Assembly: GCA_913775215.1 (NCBI GenBank)
Contig: CAJYKO010000400.1
Location: forward strand, 1-14,464
DNA: 14,464 nucleotides
Direction: 5' to 3'
DNA from: an uncultured Devosia sp.
GTDB lineage: Bacteria; Pseudomonadota; Alphaproteobacteria; Rhizobiales; Devosiaceae
The first letter of the stretch is position 1, and every line of letters begins with the position of its first letter. Below, in pieces: positions 13,942-14,464 of the stretch. Under the pieces are notes generated by a model that searched no databases, was not told the DNA's origin, and saw only the letters and a list, made by a program, of their open reading frames with translations. A program made the translations under genes and the position numbers.

Positions 13942-14464
13942 TTGAGAGCCTTGCGTTCGAGGGGGCGCAGGAAGCCGTATTCGACCGCGAGGACGACGGC
14001 GATGAAGGCAGTGGTGTAGGCCAGAATGCCCGTGATGTCGAAGAACTGGAAGAAGAGGCTGACGCGGTAGCCGACGCCGCCATCGCTGCCTAAAACTTCG
14101 AAGACGAGGACGATTTTCCAGATCAGCGATAGGCCTGTACGCGCGGCGGCGAGCACGAACGGCATGAGCTGGGGGATGAAGACAAGGCGGAGGCGCCGGG
14201 AGAGAGGCCAGCGCATGGCGCGGGCGAGTTCGTCATATCCGGGGGCGAAGCTGCGGACGCCTTCGCGGATGGTGGCGGCGACGAGGGGGAGCTTGTTGAT
14301 GACGACGGCGGCGATCAGCGCTGTCTCGGTGAGGCCGAGCCAGATGTAAAAGAGGATCGCCACAACGATGGCAGGTAGGTTTAGCCCGACGACGAGCCAG
14401 CCGGAAAAGAGGCGATCGAGACTGCGGACGCGGCCGAGGGCGAGGCCAAGCATGGTGCCGAGCA
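13920..14464 (-). CDS. ABC transporter permease, TauC/SsuC-like (partial, 5' end beyond window)
   Basis: The reading frame is open to the right edge. The internal ATG at 14453 is preceded by in-frame LGT codons that fit the family (LGTMLGLALGR), so the N-terminal 70-90 residues are outside the window. The visible part has several membrane spans and the docking loop YDELARAMRWPLSRRLRLVFIPQLMPFVLAAARTG, the EAA-type motif of this importer class. It ends LRPLERKALKWR, as TauC/SsuC proteins do. It partners the ATPase encoded next. The binding protein is probably further upstream, outside the window. Confidence 0.88.
   Translation of the reverse strand, partial: LGTMLGLALGRVRSLDRLFSGWLVVGLNLPAIVVAILFYIWLGLTETALIAAVVINKLPLVAATIREGVRSFAPGYDELARAMRWPLSRRLRLVFIPQLMPFVLAAARTGLSLIWKIVLVFEVLGSDGGVGYRVSLFFQFFDITGILAYTTAFIAVVLAVEYGFLRPLERKALKWRADPA

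Noticed and set aside
13920..14453. Complete small permease starting at the ATG at 14453
   Set aside because: The frame continues through family-like residues to the window edge, and this length would lack the N-terminal spans, so the gene is partial, not short.

Overview
The window looks like a chromosomal segment of a GC-rich alphaproteobacterium of the order Hyphomicrobiales. The ExoF/ExoK exopolysaccharide proteins, the HWE-kinase bacteriophytochrome and a RirA-type iron box all point that way. A Devosia-like genus is a guess from gene content, not a demonstrated assignment. I see no rRNA, tRNA, CRISPR array, integrase, transposase or prophage. Most genes belong to known families.

Left part (1-4243): exopolysaccharide genes. 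On the minus strand are a secreted GH16 glycanase (exoK-like, cut by the left window edge), preceded 15 bases upstream by an ExoF-like export protein, and further upstream an unrecognised protein with a Cys-rich zinc-ribbon-like motif. Divergently, on the plus strand, is a Wzy/ExoQ-type polymerase of the O-antigen ligase family. Together they would polymerise (ExoQ), export (ExoF) and trim (ExoK) a succinoglycan-like polymer. The glycosyltransferases must lie elsewhere.

Middle part (4244-7435): a sulfate/thiosulfate ABC importer operon, cysT-cysW-cysA, with two permeases and the ATPase but no periplasmic binding protein. A sigma70-like promoter overlapped by a perfect inverted repeat lies in front of cysT. 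A 140-base imperfect palindrome fills the gap between cysW and cysA. cysA converges on the phytochrome gene across a 100-base region with two hairpins.

Right-centre (7436-13232): the minus-strand pair bphO-bphP (heme oxygenase making biliverdin, then a hybrid phytochrome HWE kinase with a fused receiver) shares an ATGA start/stop overlap. Divergently, exbB-exbD-tonB form a compact energy-transduction operon for TonB-dependent receptors. The region between the two units holds a TGA-N9-TCA box matching the RirA iron-responsive operator, so TonB transport is probably iron-regulated. The divergent heme oxygenase/phytochrome unit might be too.

Right edge (13201-14464): on the minus strand, a TauB/SsuB-type ABC ATPase and its permease (cut by the right edge). 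The ATPase gene overlaps the 3' end of tonB by 32 bases, tail to tail. Its substrate cannot be read from the sequence.

The points most worth a second look are the iron box between the TonB operon and the phytochrome operon, the large palindrome inside the cys operon, the operator-like dyad at the cysT promoter, and the unknown Cys-rich protein inside the exopolysaccharide block. I did not find convincing evidence of a wholly new multi-gene system here.
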